From: Acidimicrobiia bacterium
GTDB lineage: Bacteria > Actinomycetota > Acidimicrobiia > Acidimicrobiales > Aldehydirespiratoraceae
Length of the DNA: 64,000 nt
Assembly: GCA_022820805.1 (NCBI GenBank)
Contig: JAJEEV010000050.1
Coordinates: 1-64,000, forward strand
Reading direction: 5' to 3'
How positions within the stretch are numbered: the first letter of the stretch is position 1; every line of letters begins with the position of its first letter. The notes under the pieces are model-generated. The model searched no databases. It was not told the origin of the DNA and saw only the letters and a list, made by a program, of their open reading frames with translations. Below are positions 48,240-56,710 of this stretch, one piece after another. Made by a program: the position numbers and the translations under genes.

Positions 48240-48722
48240 TCAGCCCTGGGACTCCGCTCCGGTGCGCTCACCGGCCGGAATCCGCCGCCCCGTCGCGAAC
48301 TGGTCGAGGATCCAGGTCGTCGCCGGGGAGTACACGTCGAGGAACACTGCGGGCTCGTCGCCGAGCACTCTGCCCCCGTGGGGCACGCCGCCTGGCGCGT
48401 ACCAGCCGTCGCCCGGTCCGATCTCGCGGGTCTCGTCGCCGACCGTCAGCAGAAGGCGTCCCGACAGCAGCAGGCTGAACTGCTCATGGGGATGGCTGTG
48501 CATCTCATAGGTCGCGCCCGGCGCGTAGACCGCCCGGATGAGGTGCATGTGCTCGCCGGTCACGATCTGGGCGTCCACCTGCTCGTCGTCCCAGCGCACC
48601 GCATCGACTTCGTTCCAGCTGAAGATCCGCTGCGACGTGATCTCGGCACCGTGCTCGTTCAACCGCAGCTCGCTCGTGGTGCCCCCCTCGTCTGGCTGGT
48701 CATTGTCGCTGCCTGCCGACAA
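48240..48722 (-). CDS. Cupin-domain protein
   Basis: 160 aa single cupin barrel: GATYEMHSHPHEQFSLLLSG (about 70-89; H-x-H-x3-Q in place of the usual Glu) and DGWYAPGGVPHGGRVLGDEP (about 104-123; distal His). Metal binding is likely. The start is a TTG at 48722; no ATG or GTG precedes the barrel. Upstream gene of the PhyH pair. Confidence 0.75.
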   Translation of the reverse strand: MSAGSDNDQPDEGGTTSELRLNEHGAEITSQRIFSWNEVDAVRWDDEQVDAQIVTGEHMHLIRAVYAPGATYEMHSHPHEQFSLLLSGRLLLTVGDETREIGPGDGWYAPGGVPHGGRVLGDEPAVFLDVYSPATTWILDQFATGRRIPAGERTGAESQG

Positions 48723-48820
48723 TACAGCCCGGGTCTTGGGGGTGCGGAGCGCCGTGGTGGCCTGGAAGCCCGAGCCTGGCCGCGCCCGCTCTGAGGCAGG
48801 CTGCGCTTGGCTGTCGTGCG

Positions 48821-49045
48821 GTGACCGGCGTCAACGGCGGGTGCGCGGTGCTCGACGCGATCATCGAGGGCGACACCGCCTTGGTTGACTCGGTCGACAT
48901 GGGCGTCGCGCAGTGGGGCGAGTACTGGATCCCGCCGGCGCCGTTGCAGTGGGGTCCCGCGCACTTCGATACCCTGCCCCGAGAGCTGAAGGGAGCGACT
49001 GGCGACCGATGCCCGGGAGTGATCCTGAGATGCAGATCGGCCTGA
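48821..49045 (+). CDS. Possible small protein or gene fragment before the sulfatase
   Basis: 74 codons from GTG 48821. The middle (GDTALVDSVDMGVAQWGEYW, IPPAPLQWGPAHFDTLPREL) reads like real protein, but the family is not recognised, no ribosome site is evident and it overlaps the sulfatase start by 37 bp. It contains the left 28-bp direct repeat. It may be the tail of a gene broken when the sulfatase region was assembled. Confidence 0.25.
   Translation: MTGVNGGCAVLDAIIEGDTALVDSVDMGVAQWGEYWIPPAPLQWGPAHFDTLPRELKGATGDRCPGVILRCRSA
48936..48963 (+). repeat. 28-bp direct repeat, left copy (before sulfatase)
   Basis: Positions 48936-48963 (cggcgccgttgcagtggggt and 8 more) are identical to 51466-51493, which encodes the active-site loop CAGPHCNGA of the rhodanese on the minus strand. 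The copies have the same orientation, 2530 bp apart, and flank the sulfatase gene. Confidence 0.85.
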
Positions 49046-51291
49046 CGCTGGCCGATTCGTCGGCGTCGCGGCCACCGGACCCGTTCCGCCCGGGCGGGCC
49101 CAATGTCCTGCTGGTGGTGCTCGACGACTGCGGCTTCGCCCAGCTGGGGTGCTACGGCAGCCCCATCGCCACGCCCACCATCGACCGGCTCGCTGCCGAG
49201 GGGCTGCGGTACACCAACTTCCACACCACCGCGTTCTGCTCTCCCACCCGGGCCTGCGTCCTCACCGGCCGCAACCACCACCGGGTCGGCATGGGAGGGT
49301 TCCCTGACCTGCCGCTCCCGTTCCCCGGATACACGGGAGTGATCCCGCCCGAGGCGGCTTCCCTTCCGGCGGTGCTCCGCGAGTCGGGCTGGGTGACGTG
49401 GGCCGTCGGCAAGTGGCATCTGACGCCGCGCGACCACCGCGGCCCCGCCGGGCCGTTCCACACCTGGCCCACCGGGCAGGGATTCGACCGGTACTACGGA
49501 TTCCTCGGCGGCGAGGAGTCGCAGTGGACCCCCGACCTGGTGCGCGACCAGAGCTATGTCGACCCGCCCCGAACGCCGGAGCAGGGTTACCACTTCACCG
49601 AGGACATGGCCGATGAGGCCATCGGCATGATCCGCGAACTGCGGCTGCACCAGCCCAGCCGGCCGTTCCTGCTCTACTGGGCCACCGCGGCGGTCCACGC
49701 CCCCCACCATGTGCACGACGAGTGGATCAAGCCGTACGAGGGCGCGTTCGACGACGGCTGGGACGCGCTCCGTGAACGCACCCTGGCCCGCCAGATCGAG
49801 CTCGGCGTGGTGCCCGGCGGGACCGAGTTGAGCCCGCGGCCGGACTGGATCGAGGCTTGGGACGACCTCGACGCCAGCACCAAGCGGCTGTACGCGCGGC
49901 TCCAGGAGGTGTTCGCGGGCTTCCTGACCCATACCGATGCGCAACTGGGCCGGATCATCGACTGCCTCGACGATCTCGGCGAGCTCGACAACACCATCGT
50001 CATGGTGATGTCCGACAACGGCGCTTCGGGTGAGGGCGGCCCCTACGGCTCGACCAACTACTTGACCCAGATCAACGGGGGAATCGAATCGCTCGATCGG
50101 CTGAAGGACACCGTGGACACCGCGGGCGGCCACCGGGGCTACAGCCACTACCCGTGGGGCTGGGCCCACGCCGGCAACACACCCCTGCGGCGCTGGAAGC
50201 GCTACACCCTGGAAGGCGGCGTCCGCGATCCGCTGATCGTCCGCTGGCCCGCGGCTGTCGCCGATCCTGGCGGGTTCCGCTCCCAGTACTGCCACGCCGT
50301 CGATGTCCTGCCGACCGTGCTCGACCTGCTCGACGTCGAGATGCCGCCGTCCGTGCGCAGCGTGCCGCAGATGTCGCTGGACGGCCGCTCCATGGTCCCG
50401 TCGATCGCGGACGCCGGTTCAGGTGAGTTCCGCCCCACCCAGTACTACGAGTGCTGGGGCAGCCGGGCCATCTACCACGACGGCTGGAAGGCCGTGACCA
50501 ACCACGTCAACCAGTTCAGCTCCTACGAGCGGGACATGATCGACGGCAGCGTCGACTTCCATGCCGATGAGTGGATGCTGTTCGACTCAGACCGGGACTT
50601 CGCCGAGTCCACGGACCTGGCCGGCGCCCACCCGGAGCGGCTGGCCGAGCTTCAGGCCCGTTGGGATGCGGAGGCCGAGCGGAACGACGTGCTCCCTCTC
50701 CAGGACAGCCCGGCTTATCTCGAGCACCCGCACCTGATCTACATGCCCTTCGCGGGGTTCCGGCGCACCTATGAACTCCGCTGCGGGGAGCGCCTGAACT
50801 TCCAGGCCGGGCCGTTGATCCTCGGTGGTCTCAACATTGCGGCCGAACTCGACGGCGCCCTCGGCGACCGTGACGGGGTCATCGTCGAGCACGGCGACTG
50901 GACGGCCGGATGGGCGTGGGCAGCCCTGGGCGACGAGTTGGTGGCGTTCGTTCTCGCCCCCGACCGCGGGCTCCGCCGGTTCGCCGTGCCCCGGCCGGTG
51001 GGCGCCACCGAACTGGGGCTGAGGATCGCCGAAGTCGACGGCGGCAGCACGGTCGAGCAGTTCGCCGACGGCTCGTCGCTGGGGTCGACGACGATCGACG
51101 CCACCATCCCGTTCATCTCCACCGCCAACGGCACCTGGACCACGGCCGGCTACAGCACCCCGTTCCCGGTCAGCGACGAGTACGAGCCGCCCCTGTCGAT
51201 GCCCCATCTCCGGCGCATAATGATCGACACCGACACATCGAGTCTCCCGGGCCTCGACGACCTGTTCGACGACGTCATGCGCCACCAGTGA
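49009..51291 (+). CDS. Arylsulfatase (type I, formylglycine-dependent)
   Basis: 760 aa. Metal and active-site region: LLVVLDDCGFAQLGCYG (DD pair, about 32-48), FCSPTRACVLTGRNHH with the CxPxR sequence in which Cys becomes formylglycine (about 74-89), GKWHLTP, and VMSDNGASGEGGPYGSTN further on. The C-terminal 150 residues extend the family norm. It would cleave sulfate esters; without a signal peptide it is predicted cytosolic. Needs a formylglycine-generating enzyme, not in this window. ATG at 49009 is used; ATG 49030 is as good. Flanked by 28-bp direct repeats. Confidence 0.9.
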   Translation: MPGSDPEMQIGLTLADSSASRPPDPFRPGGPNVLLVVLDDCGFAQLGCYGSPIATPTIDRLAAEGLRYTNFHTTAFCSPTRACVLTGRNHHRVGMGGFPDLPLPFPGYTGVIPPEAASLPAVLRESGWVTWAVGKWHLTPRDHRGPAGPFHTWPTGQGFDRYYGFLGGEESQWTPDLVRDQSYVDPPRTPEQGYHFTEDMADEAIGMIRELRLHQPSRPFLLYWATAAVHAPHHVHDEWIKPYEGAFDDGWDALRERTLARQIELGVVPGGTELSPRPDWIEAWDDLDASTKRLYARLQEVFAGFLTHTDAQLGRIIDCLDDLGELDNTIVMVMSDNGASGEGGPYGSTNYLTQINGGIESLDRLKDTVDTAGGHRGYSHYPWGWAHAGNTPLRRWKRYTLEGGVRDPLIVRWPAAVADPGGFRSQYCHAVDVLPTVLDLLDVEMPPSVRSVPQMSLDGRSMVPSIADAGSGEFRPTQYYECWGSRAIYHDGWKAVTNHVNQFSSYERDMIDGSVDFHADEWMLFDSDRDFAESTDLAGAHPERLAELQARWDAEAERNDVLPLQDSPAYLEHPHLIYMPFAGFRRTYELRCGERLNFQAGPLILGGLNIAAELDGALGDRDGVIVEHGDWTAGWAWAALGDELVAFVLAPDRGLRRFAVPRPVGATELGLRIAEVDGGSTVEQFADGSSLGSTTIDATIPFISTANGTWTTAGYSTPFPVSDEYEPPLSMPHLRRIMIDTDTSSLPGLDDLFDDVMRHQ

Positions 51292-51361
51292 CCTGGGTGG
51301 TGACGACGCAAGCAGCGCGTCGCTCACGCCGTCGCATCTACCCGGAGAGCGGTGCGGCGAG

Positions 51362-51769
51362 TCAAACCTGGGCGAGTTCGAAGCCCTCGTCGAGCCAGCC
51401 GATCTTGCCGCCGATCATCTTCTTGACCGGCCGTCCCAGCCTGGCCAGGCGGGCGGCGGCCCTGTCGGCGCCGTTGCAGTGGGGTCCCGCGCAGTAGACC
51501 ACGAACAGCGTGTCGACCGGATAGGGCGCAAGCGTCTGTTCATTCATGGTCGAGTGGTGCATGAAGATCGCCCCCGGGACATGGCCGGCGTCGAAGCCGG
51601 CCTGGTCGCCGTTGACGTGAAGCAGGACGAAGTCCGGCGGGCCGTCCTTCATGGCCTCGTGCACATCCCAGCAGTCGGTCTCCAGCGCCAACAGCCGCTC
51701 GAAGTGTTCGGCCGCCACCGCAGGGCTCGCGGCCGGAATCTCGGACACGCTCGATGTCTTGGTGCTCAC
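51362..51769 (-). CDS. Rhodanese-like domain protein
   Basis: 135 aa. Single rhodanese domain: DCWDVHEAMKDGPPDFVLLH, AGFDAGHVPGAIFMHH (about 60), and active-site loop VVYCAGPHCNGADRAA with Cys as persulfide carrier (about 93), then KKMIGGKIGWLDEGF. The GTG at 51769 is favoured because GGGAG lies 11 nt upstream; an in-frame start to 51835 would add 22 residues. Possibly a sulfur-transfer partner of the adjacent sulfatase, though the genes face each other. Confidence 0.85.
   Translation of the reverse strand: MSTKTSSVSEIPAASPAVAAEHFERLLALETDCWDVHEAMKDGPPDFVLLHVNGDQAGFDAGHVPGAIFMHHSTMNEQTLAPYPVDTLFVVYCAGPHCNGADRAAARLARLGRPVKKMIGGKIGWLDEGFELAQV
51466..51493 (+). repeat. 28-bp direct repeat, right copy (in the rhodanese gene)
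   Basis: Identical to 48936-48963. It covers the codons of the catalytic loop CAGPHCNGA of the rhodanese, read on the minus strand. This looks like the parental copy, the other a displaced duplicate. Confidence 0.85.
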
Positions 51770-51867
51770 TTGGCCGGGTCTCCCTTCGAATATGGCTCTG
51801 ATCGCATCGACCGTTCCTTCCTGGCGATCGAACACCGACGGCAGGAATGAGATTGAACGTCTGCGGT

Positions 51868-51951
51868 GTCGGAGGGGGGACTTGAACCCCCACGCCCTAT
51901 TAGGGCACTAGCCCCTCAAGCTAGCGCGTCTGCCAATTCCGCCACTCCGAC
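51868..51951 (-). tRNA. tRNA-Leu (anticodon GAG)
   Basis: 84 nt type II tRNA. Acceptor arms GTCGGAG/CTCCGAC close with discriminator A (51868); D-arm GGCGGAATTGGCAGACGC, anticodon stem CTAGC/GCTAG with loop TTGAGGG (GAG), a long variable arm around tgccctaatagggc, and T-arm GGGGGTTCAAGTCCCCC. No CCA is encoded. GAG reads CUC and CUU leucine codons. It lies alone between the rhodanese and DUF3467 genes. Confidence 0.95.
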
Positions 51952-52000
51952 GTGGGCGTCCGATGCTAGCGGCGGGCGTGCCCGCCACCACGGGCCGCGC

Positions 52001-52132
52001 TCAGCCGCAGCAGGTGTGCTCGAGGGAGTCGGCCCGCCACACCGACACGGTCTCGTAGCCCGCCAGCGAGGCGATGAACAGACCCGCCAGCGGGTGGGTT
52101 GCACAAGGAGATGTCAACCCTGTAGAGTGCAT
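52001..52132 (-). CDS. Possible 43-aa protein, antisense to the DUF3467 promoter
   Basis: An ATG at 52132 opens 43 codons to TGA at 52003-52001. The frame has strongly coding-like GC-rich third positions and reads HPLAGLFIASLAGYETVSVW ... EHTCCG, with a terminal Cys-Cys-Gly. No family recognised. Its 5' end overlaps the promoter of the divergent DUF3467 gene, so it may be the relic 3' end of a larger gene. Confidence 0.25.
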   Translation of the reverse strand: MHSTGLTSPCATHPLAGLFIASLAGYETVSVWRADSLEHTCCG

Positions 52133-52135
52133 GAC

Positions 52136-52429
52136 ATGACATCAGACGATATAGTCATGAATGTCACATTCAATGAGTCAGTGCCCGCCGGAGGCACGTA
52201 CGCCAACGGCGCGCTCGTATGGAACACACCCCATGAGTTCACCATCGACTTCACCTCGCACCGGTCGCCCACTCACGACGGCGACGCCCACGATGTGCTG
52301 GTGGTGGCCCGCATGAAGATCCCGACCAGCGCCATGTTCCGGATCGTGCAGGCCATGTCGGCCAACATCGACCGGTACGAGCAGCAGTACGGGCCCATAA
52401 CTCCGAGACCACCGAAGGAGGCACCATGA
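52136..52429 (+). CDS. DUF3467 protein
   Basis: 97 aa. MTSDDIVMNVTFNESVPAGG then GALVWNTPHEFTIDF and RMKIPTSAMFRIVQAMSANI ... RYEQQYGPI match the small DUF3467 family, predicted all-beta with a C-terminal helix and no known function. Leaderless: TAGAGT (52123-52128) is 7 nt before the ATG. Its TGA overlaps the ATG of the next small gene (ATGA). Confidence 0.82.
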   Translation: MTSDDIVMNVTFNESVPAGGTYANGALVWNTPHEFTIDFTSHRSPTHDGDAHDVLVVARMKIPTSAMFRIVQAMSANIDRYEQQYGPITPRPPKEAP

Positions 52430-52599
52430 GCAACAACGGCAGCGGTCCGGCCTTCGCCGGTGCCGGACGCTTCGACTTCACCGTCAGGACTGGCGACAAC
52501 CACGTCACGATCTCGCGGCCCGTCAGCCCCGAGGACGTCGACCGGGTGCGTCGCCAGCTCGCGGAGTGGGAGCGCCGCCGCCCCGCACAGCCCGCCTAG
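52426..52599 (+). CDS. 57-aa protein coupled to DUF3467
   Basis: Starts ATG at 52426 inside the DUF3467 stop, with AAGGAGG 5 nt before it, and ends TAG at 52597-52599, which is also the first bases of repeat copy 3. Reads MSNNGSGPAFAGAGRFDFTV then VTISRPVSPEDVDRVRRQLA. Likely expressed by coupling; no family recognised. Probably a partner of the DUF3467 protein. Confidence 0.65.
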   Translation: MSNNGSGPAFAGAGRFDFTVRTGDNHVTISRPVSPEDVDRVRRQLAEWERRRPAQPA

Positions 52600-52738
52600 A
52601 GGCCGAGCGGATAGGCACGCGAATCCCGCTCATACGGCGCGAGGCCGTGGCCCGAGCGGCCCGTGAGCGCAGCGAACAAGAGCGGGAATGACACCGCAGC
52701 ACGGCGACCGATTCTCACCTATCCGCGTAGCCCCTTAG
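52596..52738 (+). repeat. 143-bp dispersed element, copy 3
   Basis: Left end tagaggccgagcggataggc overlaps the stop codon of the 57-aa gene; right end cacctatccgcgtagccccttag. The centre is identical to copy 2 over cggcgcgaggccgtggcccg and beyond. It lies 52 bp before the phd-type antitoxin start, in the same orientation as the other copies. Confidence 0.88.
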
Positions 52739-52772
52739 CCGTCTCGACCGCGGGAAGCCGAGTGAGCAGAGT

Positions 52773-52791
52773 TGTGCTACCGTGTAGCACA
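52773..52791 (+). promoter_or_regulatory. phd-vapC operator at the start codon
   Basis: tgtgctac (52773-52780) and gtagcaca (52784-52791) are perfect 8-bp inverted repeats around cgt, ending on the A of the ATG. TACCGT (52778-52783) inside it is 7 nt before the start, so the -10 box and operator coincide. Phd antitoxins repress their own promoters this way in known systems. Confidence 0.6.
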
Positions 52792-53078
52792 TGGAGCAGA
52801 TCGGAGTGCGCGAACTGCGTCAGCACGCCAGTCGCTGGCTGCGGCGCGTCGCGGAGGGCGAGACCTATGAGATCACGGTGCGGGGGGTGCCCGTGGCCCG
52901 ACTGAGTCCTGTGGCACCGCCGGACGGCGTCCTGGAGCGACTGGCCGCCGAGGGGCTGGTCACGCTCGCGACCGCGAATCTCGATGAGGTGATGGAGAGG
53001 ATCGGACCGATAGAGCTCCCGCCCGGCGAGCAAACGCCCACCGAGCGACTGGCCGAACTCCGCCGCGATGAGCGGTGA
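52791..53078 (+). CDS. Phd/YefM-type antitoxin
   Basis: 95 aa. MEQIGVRELRQHASRWLRRV (DNA-binding strand-helix), GETYEITVRGVPVARLSPVA, typical of Phd antitoxins; the C-terminal half is the toxin-binding tail. Leaderless start on its own operator palindrome. Overlaps the PIN toxin gene by 11 bp. The pair is bracketed by repeat copies 3 and 4. Confidence 0.9.
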   Translation: MEQIGVRELRQHASRWLRRVAEGETYEITVRGVPVARLSPVAPPDGVLERLAAEGLVTLATANLDEVMERIGPIELPPGEQTPTERLAELRRDER

Positions 53079-53484
53079 TCTGTGGTTCGTGGATGCTTCG
53101 GCGTTCCTCAAACTACTGGTCATAGCGCCGGAGTCCGCCGAACTCAGGCGATGGGCGTTCGGACGTCGACTGGCTTCGTCGGACTTGCTCCGCACCGAGG
53201 CCCGGCGCGGGGTCGCTCACACGGCGCCCTCCGTGTTGCGAAGCTGCGAAGAGCACCTGGCCGGGGTCCACAAGGTCCGGCTGACTCCCGCTCTGCTGGA
53301 CCGGGCCGGCCGCATTCCTAGTCCTGGACTGCGCGCGCTCGATGCGATCTACGTCGCCTGCGCCGAGCAACTCGGTGACGACCTGGCCGGCTTCGTCAGC
53401 TACGACCGCCGCCAGCTCGCCGCCGCCGAGCGCCTCGGTCTCCGCACCCTCTCCCCCGGCATGTCGCAGAGGCCGAGCGAATAG
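53068..53484 (+). CDS. vapC: PIN-domain toxin (VapC-like)
   Basis: 138 aa. LWFVDASAFLKLLV (Asp about 9), SSDLLRTEARRGVAHTA (Glu about 45), LRALDAIYVACAEQLGDDL (Asp about 91), AGFVSYDRRQLAAA. Predicted Mg-dependent RNase. Its last codons and stop (MSQRPSE-stop) are read from the left end of repeat copy 4, so insertion of that element seems to have replaced the original 3' end. Confidence 0.9.
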   Translation: MSGDLWFVDASAFLKLLVIAPESAELRRWAFGRRLASSDLLRTEARRGVAHTAPSVLRSCEEHLAGVHKVRLTPALLDRAGRIPSPGLRALDAIYVACAEQLGDDLAGFVSYDRRQLAAAERLGLRTLSPGMSQRPSE

Positions 53485-53606
53485 GCACCCGAATCCGGCA
53501 CATACGGCGCGAGGCCGTGGCCCGAGCGGCCCGTGAGCGAAGCGAACAAGAGCGGGAATGACCCCGCTGCGACGCGACGGACTCTCACCTATTTGCGGGC
53601 GCTCAG
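53467..53606 (+). repeat. 143-bp dispersed element, copy 4 (most diverged)
   Basis: Centre identical to the other copies over cggcgcgaggccgtggcccg and near-identical onward, with changes at the ends. Left gagcgaataggc, right cacctatttgcg: the A at one position is matched by a T on the other arm where copy 2 has G/C, a compensatory change, and one G-U pair is created. It overlaps the 3' end of the toxin gene and lies 69 bp before the methyltransferase gene. Confidence 0.82.
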
Positions 53607-53674
53607 AGACCGCACCGTCAGCACGACCGCTGCGCTCCGCAGGACGCCATAGCCCTGCCGGTAGGTTCTAGCCG

Positions 53675-54379
53675 GTGACCGAGGAGCCTTCACGCCAGGA
53701 GTCCGGCGACGAGCGGGCGGCGTTGTTGAAGGCTGCGTATGCGGTCAAGAGTCCTGACGACAATCGGGAGCTGTACGCGAAGTGGGCGGCCACCTACGAG
53801 CAGTTCCTCGAGGACAATCGCTACATCTACGCCCGTCAGGTGGCCGAGATCTTCGCCGAGAGCTCCCCGGCTGAGGGGATTCCCGTGCTCGACGCAGGAT
53901 GCGGCACCGGCCGGGTGGGGCTGGAGTTGTGCCGGCTCGGCGTCTCGCCGGTCGACGGCATGGACATCTCGCCGGAGATGCTGGACAGGGCCCGCACCAT
54001 GTCGGGGCCTGCGGGCGTGCCTGCCTACCGCCGCCTTATCGAGGCCGACCTCACCGGCCCCATCGACATCGACAGCGGAAGCTACAGGGGCGTGGTCAGC
54101 TCCGGCGCGTTCACACACGGGCACCTCGGGCCCGACGTGCTGTCGGAACTGCTGCGCGTGGTGAGCCCCGGCTCGGTCGGAGTGGTCGGTGTCAACGCGT
54201 CCATCTTCGAGTCGAACGGCTTCAGGGATCGGTTCGAGCGCTACGCCGCCGACGGCGTGATCGACGGTCTGGAGGTGCAGTTGCGCCAGGTGTACGAGGA
54301 GACTGACGACGGCAACGCCAACCACTTCGCCCACATCGCCGTCTTCACCGTCGCCGACCGGCCGCCGGCCCCGGGCTGA
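53675..54379 (+). CDS. Class I SAM-dependent methyltransferase
   Basis: 234 aa. Motif I VLDAGCGTGRVGLELCRLG (about 72-90), motif II VDGMDISPEML (about 94-104), acidic AYRRLIEADLTG and the substrate side GVVSSGAFTHGHLG. Methyltransfer target unknown. GTG at 53675 follows TAGGTT (53662-53667) by 7 nt, leaderless. Convergent with secG. Confidence 0.85.
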   Translation: MTEEPSRQESGDERAALLKAAYAVKSPDDNRELYAKWAATYEQFLEDNRYIYARQVAEIFAESSPAEGIPVLDAGCGTGRVGLELCRLGVSPVDGMDISPEMLDRARTMSGPAGVPAYRRLIEADLTGPIDIDSGSYRGVVSSGAFTHGHLGPDVLSELLRVVSPGSVGVVGVNASIFESNGFRDRFERYAADGVIDGLEVQLRQVYEETDDGNANHFAHIAVFTVADRPPAPG

Positions 54380-54441
54380 TCCCCGCCCCTGCTTGATCCC
54401 GGCAAGCCTGAGTCGCGCCGCGGTGCTCAGGCGCCCCGGGC

Positions 54442-54666
54442 TCAGGCGACCAGCGAGTAGGAGATCGACGAGAAGGTGAAGACCAGCGCGGCGATGACGG
54501 TGATGCGATCCAGGTTCCGCTCCACCACCGTGGATCCGGCCGCCTGGGCGCCGAGCCCGCCGCCGAACATGTCCGAAAGGCCACCGCCCTTGCCGCTGTG
54601 CAGCAGCACGAGGAATACCAGCGTCAGCGCGGAGAGCACCTGCACCGGGGCGATGAACCAGATCAC
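54442..54666 (-). CDS. secG: SecG translocase subunit
   Basis: 74 aa with two membrane segments: FIAPVQVLSALTLVFLVLLH (about 4-23) and ITVIAALVFTFSSISYSLVA (about 55-74), joined by the SecG loop HSGKGGGLSDMFGGGLGAQ. Stabilises SecYE during export. TAGCCT (54679-54674) is 7 nt before the GTG, so it has its own leaderless start although it lies downstream of tpiA. Confidence 0.93.
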   Translation of the reverse strand: MIWFIAPVQVLSALTLVFLVLLHSGKGGGLSDMFGGGLGAQAAGSTVVERNLDRITVIAALVFTFSSISYSLVA

Positions 54667-54717
54667 GGTGGCGAGGCTACCAGTCCACTGCGCCGGCGCC
54701 GCCGTCGCGACGGCCCC

Positions 54718-55543
<826 letters not shown>

Positions 55544-55554
<11 letters not shown>

Positions 55555-56689
55555 TTGTCTCTCCTCTGAGCGCTGCCAGTCCCGGCAGGTCGCCCTTCTC
55601 TATCAGTTCCAGCGACGCTCCCCCGCCGGTGGACACATGGTCCATGTCGCGGTCCACCCCGAAGCGCCGGGCGGCGGCCGCGCTGTCACCCCCGCCGACC
55701 ACAGTGAAGGCTCGGGTCTCGGCCATGGCCGCGGCCACCGCGCCGGTGCCTCCGCCGAAGCGGGGATCCTCGAACACGCCCATCGGGCCGTTCCACAGCA
55801 CGGTGCCCGCCTTGTGGATCACGTCGCCGAAGGCGGCCGCGCTCCCCGGGCCGATGTCGACGCCCATCCAGCCGTCGGGGACGCTCGCTCCGATCTGGCG
55901 GACATCCCCGCCCGCGCTCGGGTCTCCGGGCACGCCGCCGGGACCGAGGGCGGTGAGGTCATAGGGCAGATGGATCGGCGTTCCGCCGTCGAGGAGCTCC
56001 CGGCAGCGCTCCACCATCGAGTCCTCGCACAGCGAGGCCCCAACCCCGTGCCCCTGGGCCTTGAGGAACGTGAAGCACATGGCGCCACCGATCACGAGGC
56101 TGTCCACCATCTCCAGCAGCGCGTCGATCACGCCGAGCTTGTCCGACACCTTGGCGCCACCCAGCACGGCCACGAACGGCCGCCGCGGTGACTGTCGCAG
56201 GCCGCCGAGCACCTCCATCTCCCGGGCCAGCAGCCTCCCCGCGGCCGACGGCAGCCGCTGCGGCGGACCGACGATGGATGCGTGAGCCCGGTGCGACGCC
56301 CCGAAGGCGTCGTTCACGTAGGCGTCGTGGCCCTCGACGAGCCGGTCGACGAAGGCCGGGTCTCCGGCGGTCTCGCCCGGGTCGAAGCGCAGGTTCTCCA
56401 GCAGCTCCACCCCTGGGGCCAGCTCGGCCAGCCGGCGGCGCACCGGCTCCACCGAGTACCGGGGGTCGGGCCGGCCCTGGGGGCGGCCCAGGTGGGTGCA
56501 GGCCGTGACCTCGGCTCCCTGCTTGTGGAGCCAGCGCAGGGTCGGCAGCGCGGCCCGGATGCGCAGGTCGTCGGCGATCTCCGCTGAGGCCCCGGCCTTG
56601 TTGCTGAGGGGCACGTTGAAGTCGACCCGCACCAGTACCGAACGGCCTTCGAGCGGGGCTAGGTCCTCCAGCTGGGGAACGGGAAGCAC
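55544..56689 (-). CDS. pgk: Phosphoglycerate kinase
   Basis: 381 aa. RSVLVRVDFNVPLSNKAG (about 16-33), HLGRPQGRPDPRYSVEPV, NDAFGASHRAHASIVG, AVLGGAKVSDKLGVIDALL, and near the C-terminus GGGDSAAAARRFGVD with GGGASLELI, all typical. Makes ATP from 1,3-bisphosphoglycerate. GTG start at 56689. Lies in the gap-pgk-tpiA-secG order standard in actinobacteria. Confidence 0.96.
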
Positions 56690-56710
56690 AGAGCGGACGC
56701 GGCCGGGCGT

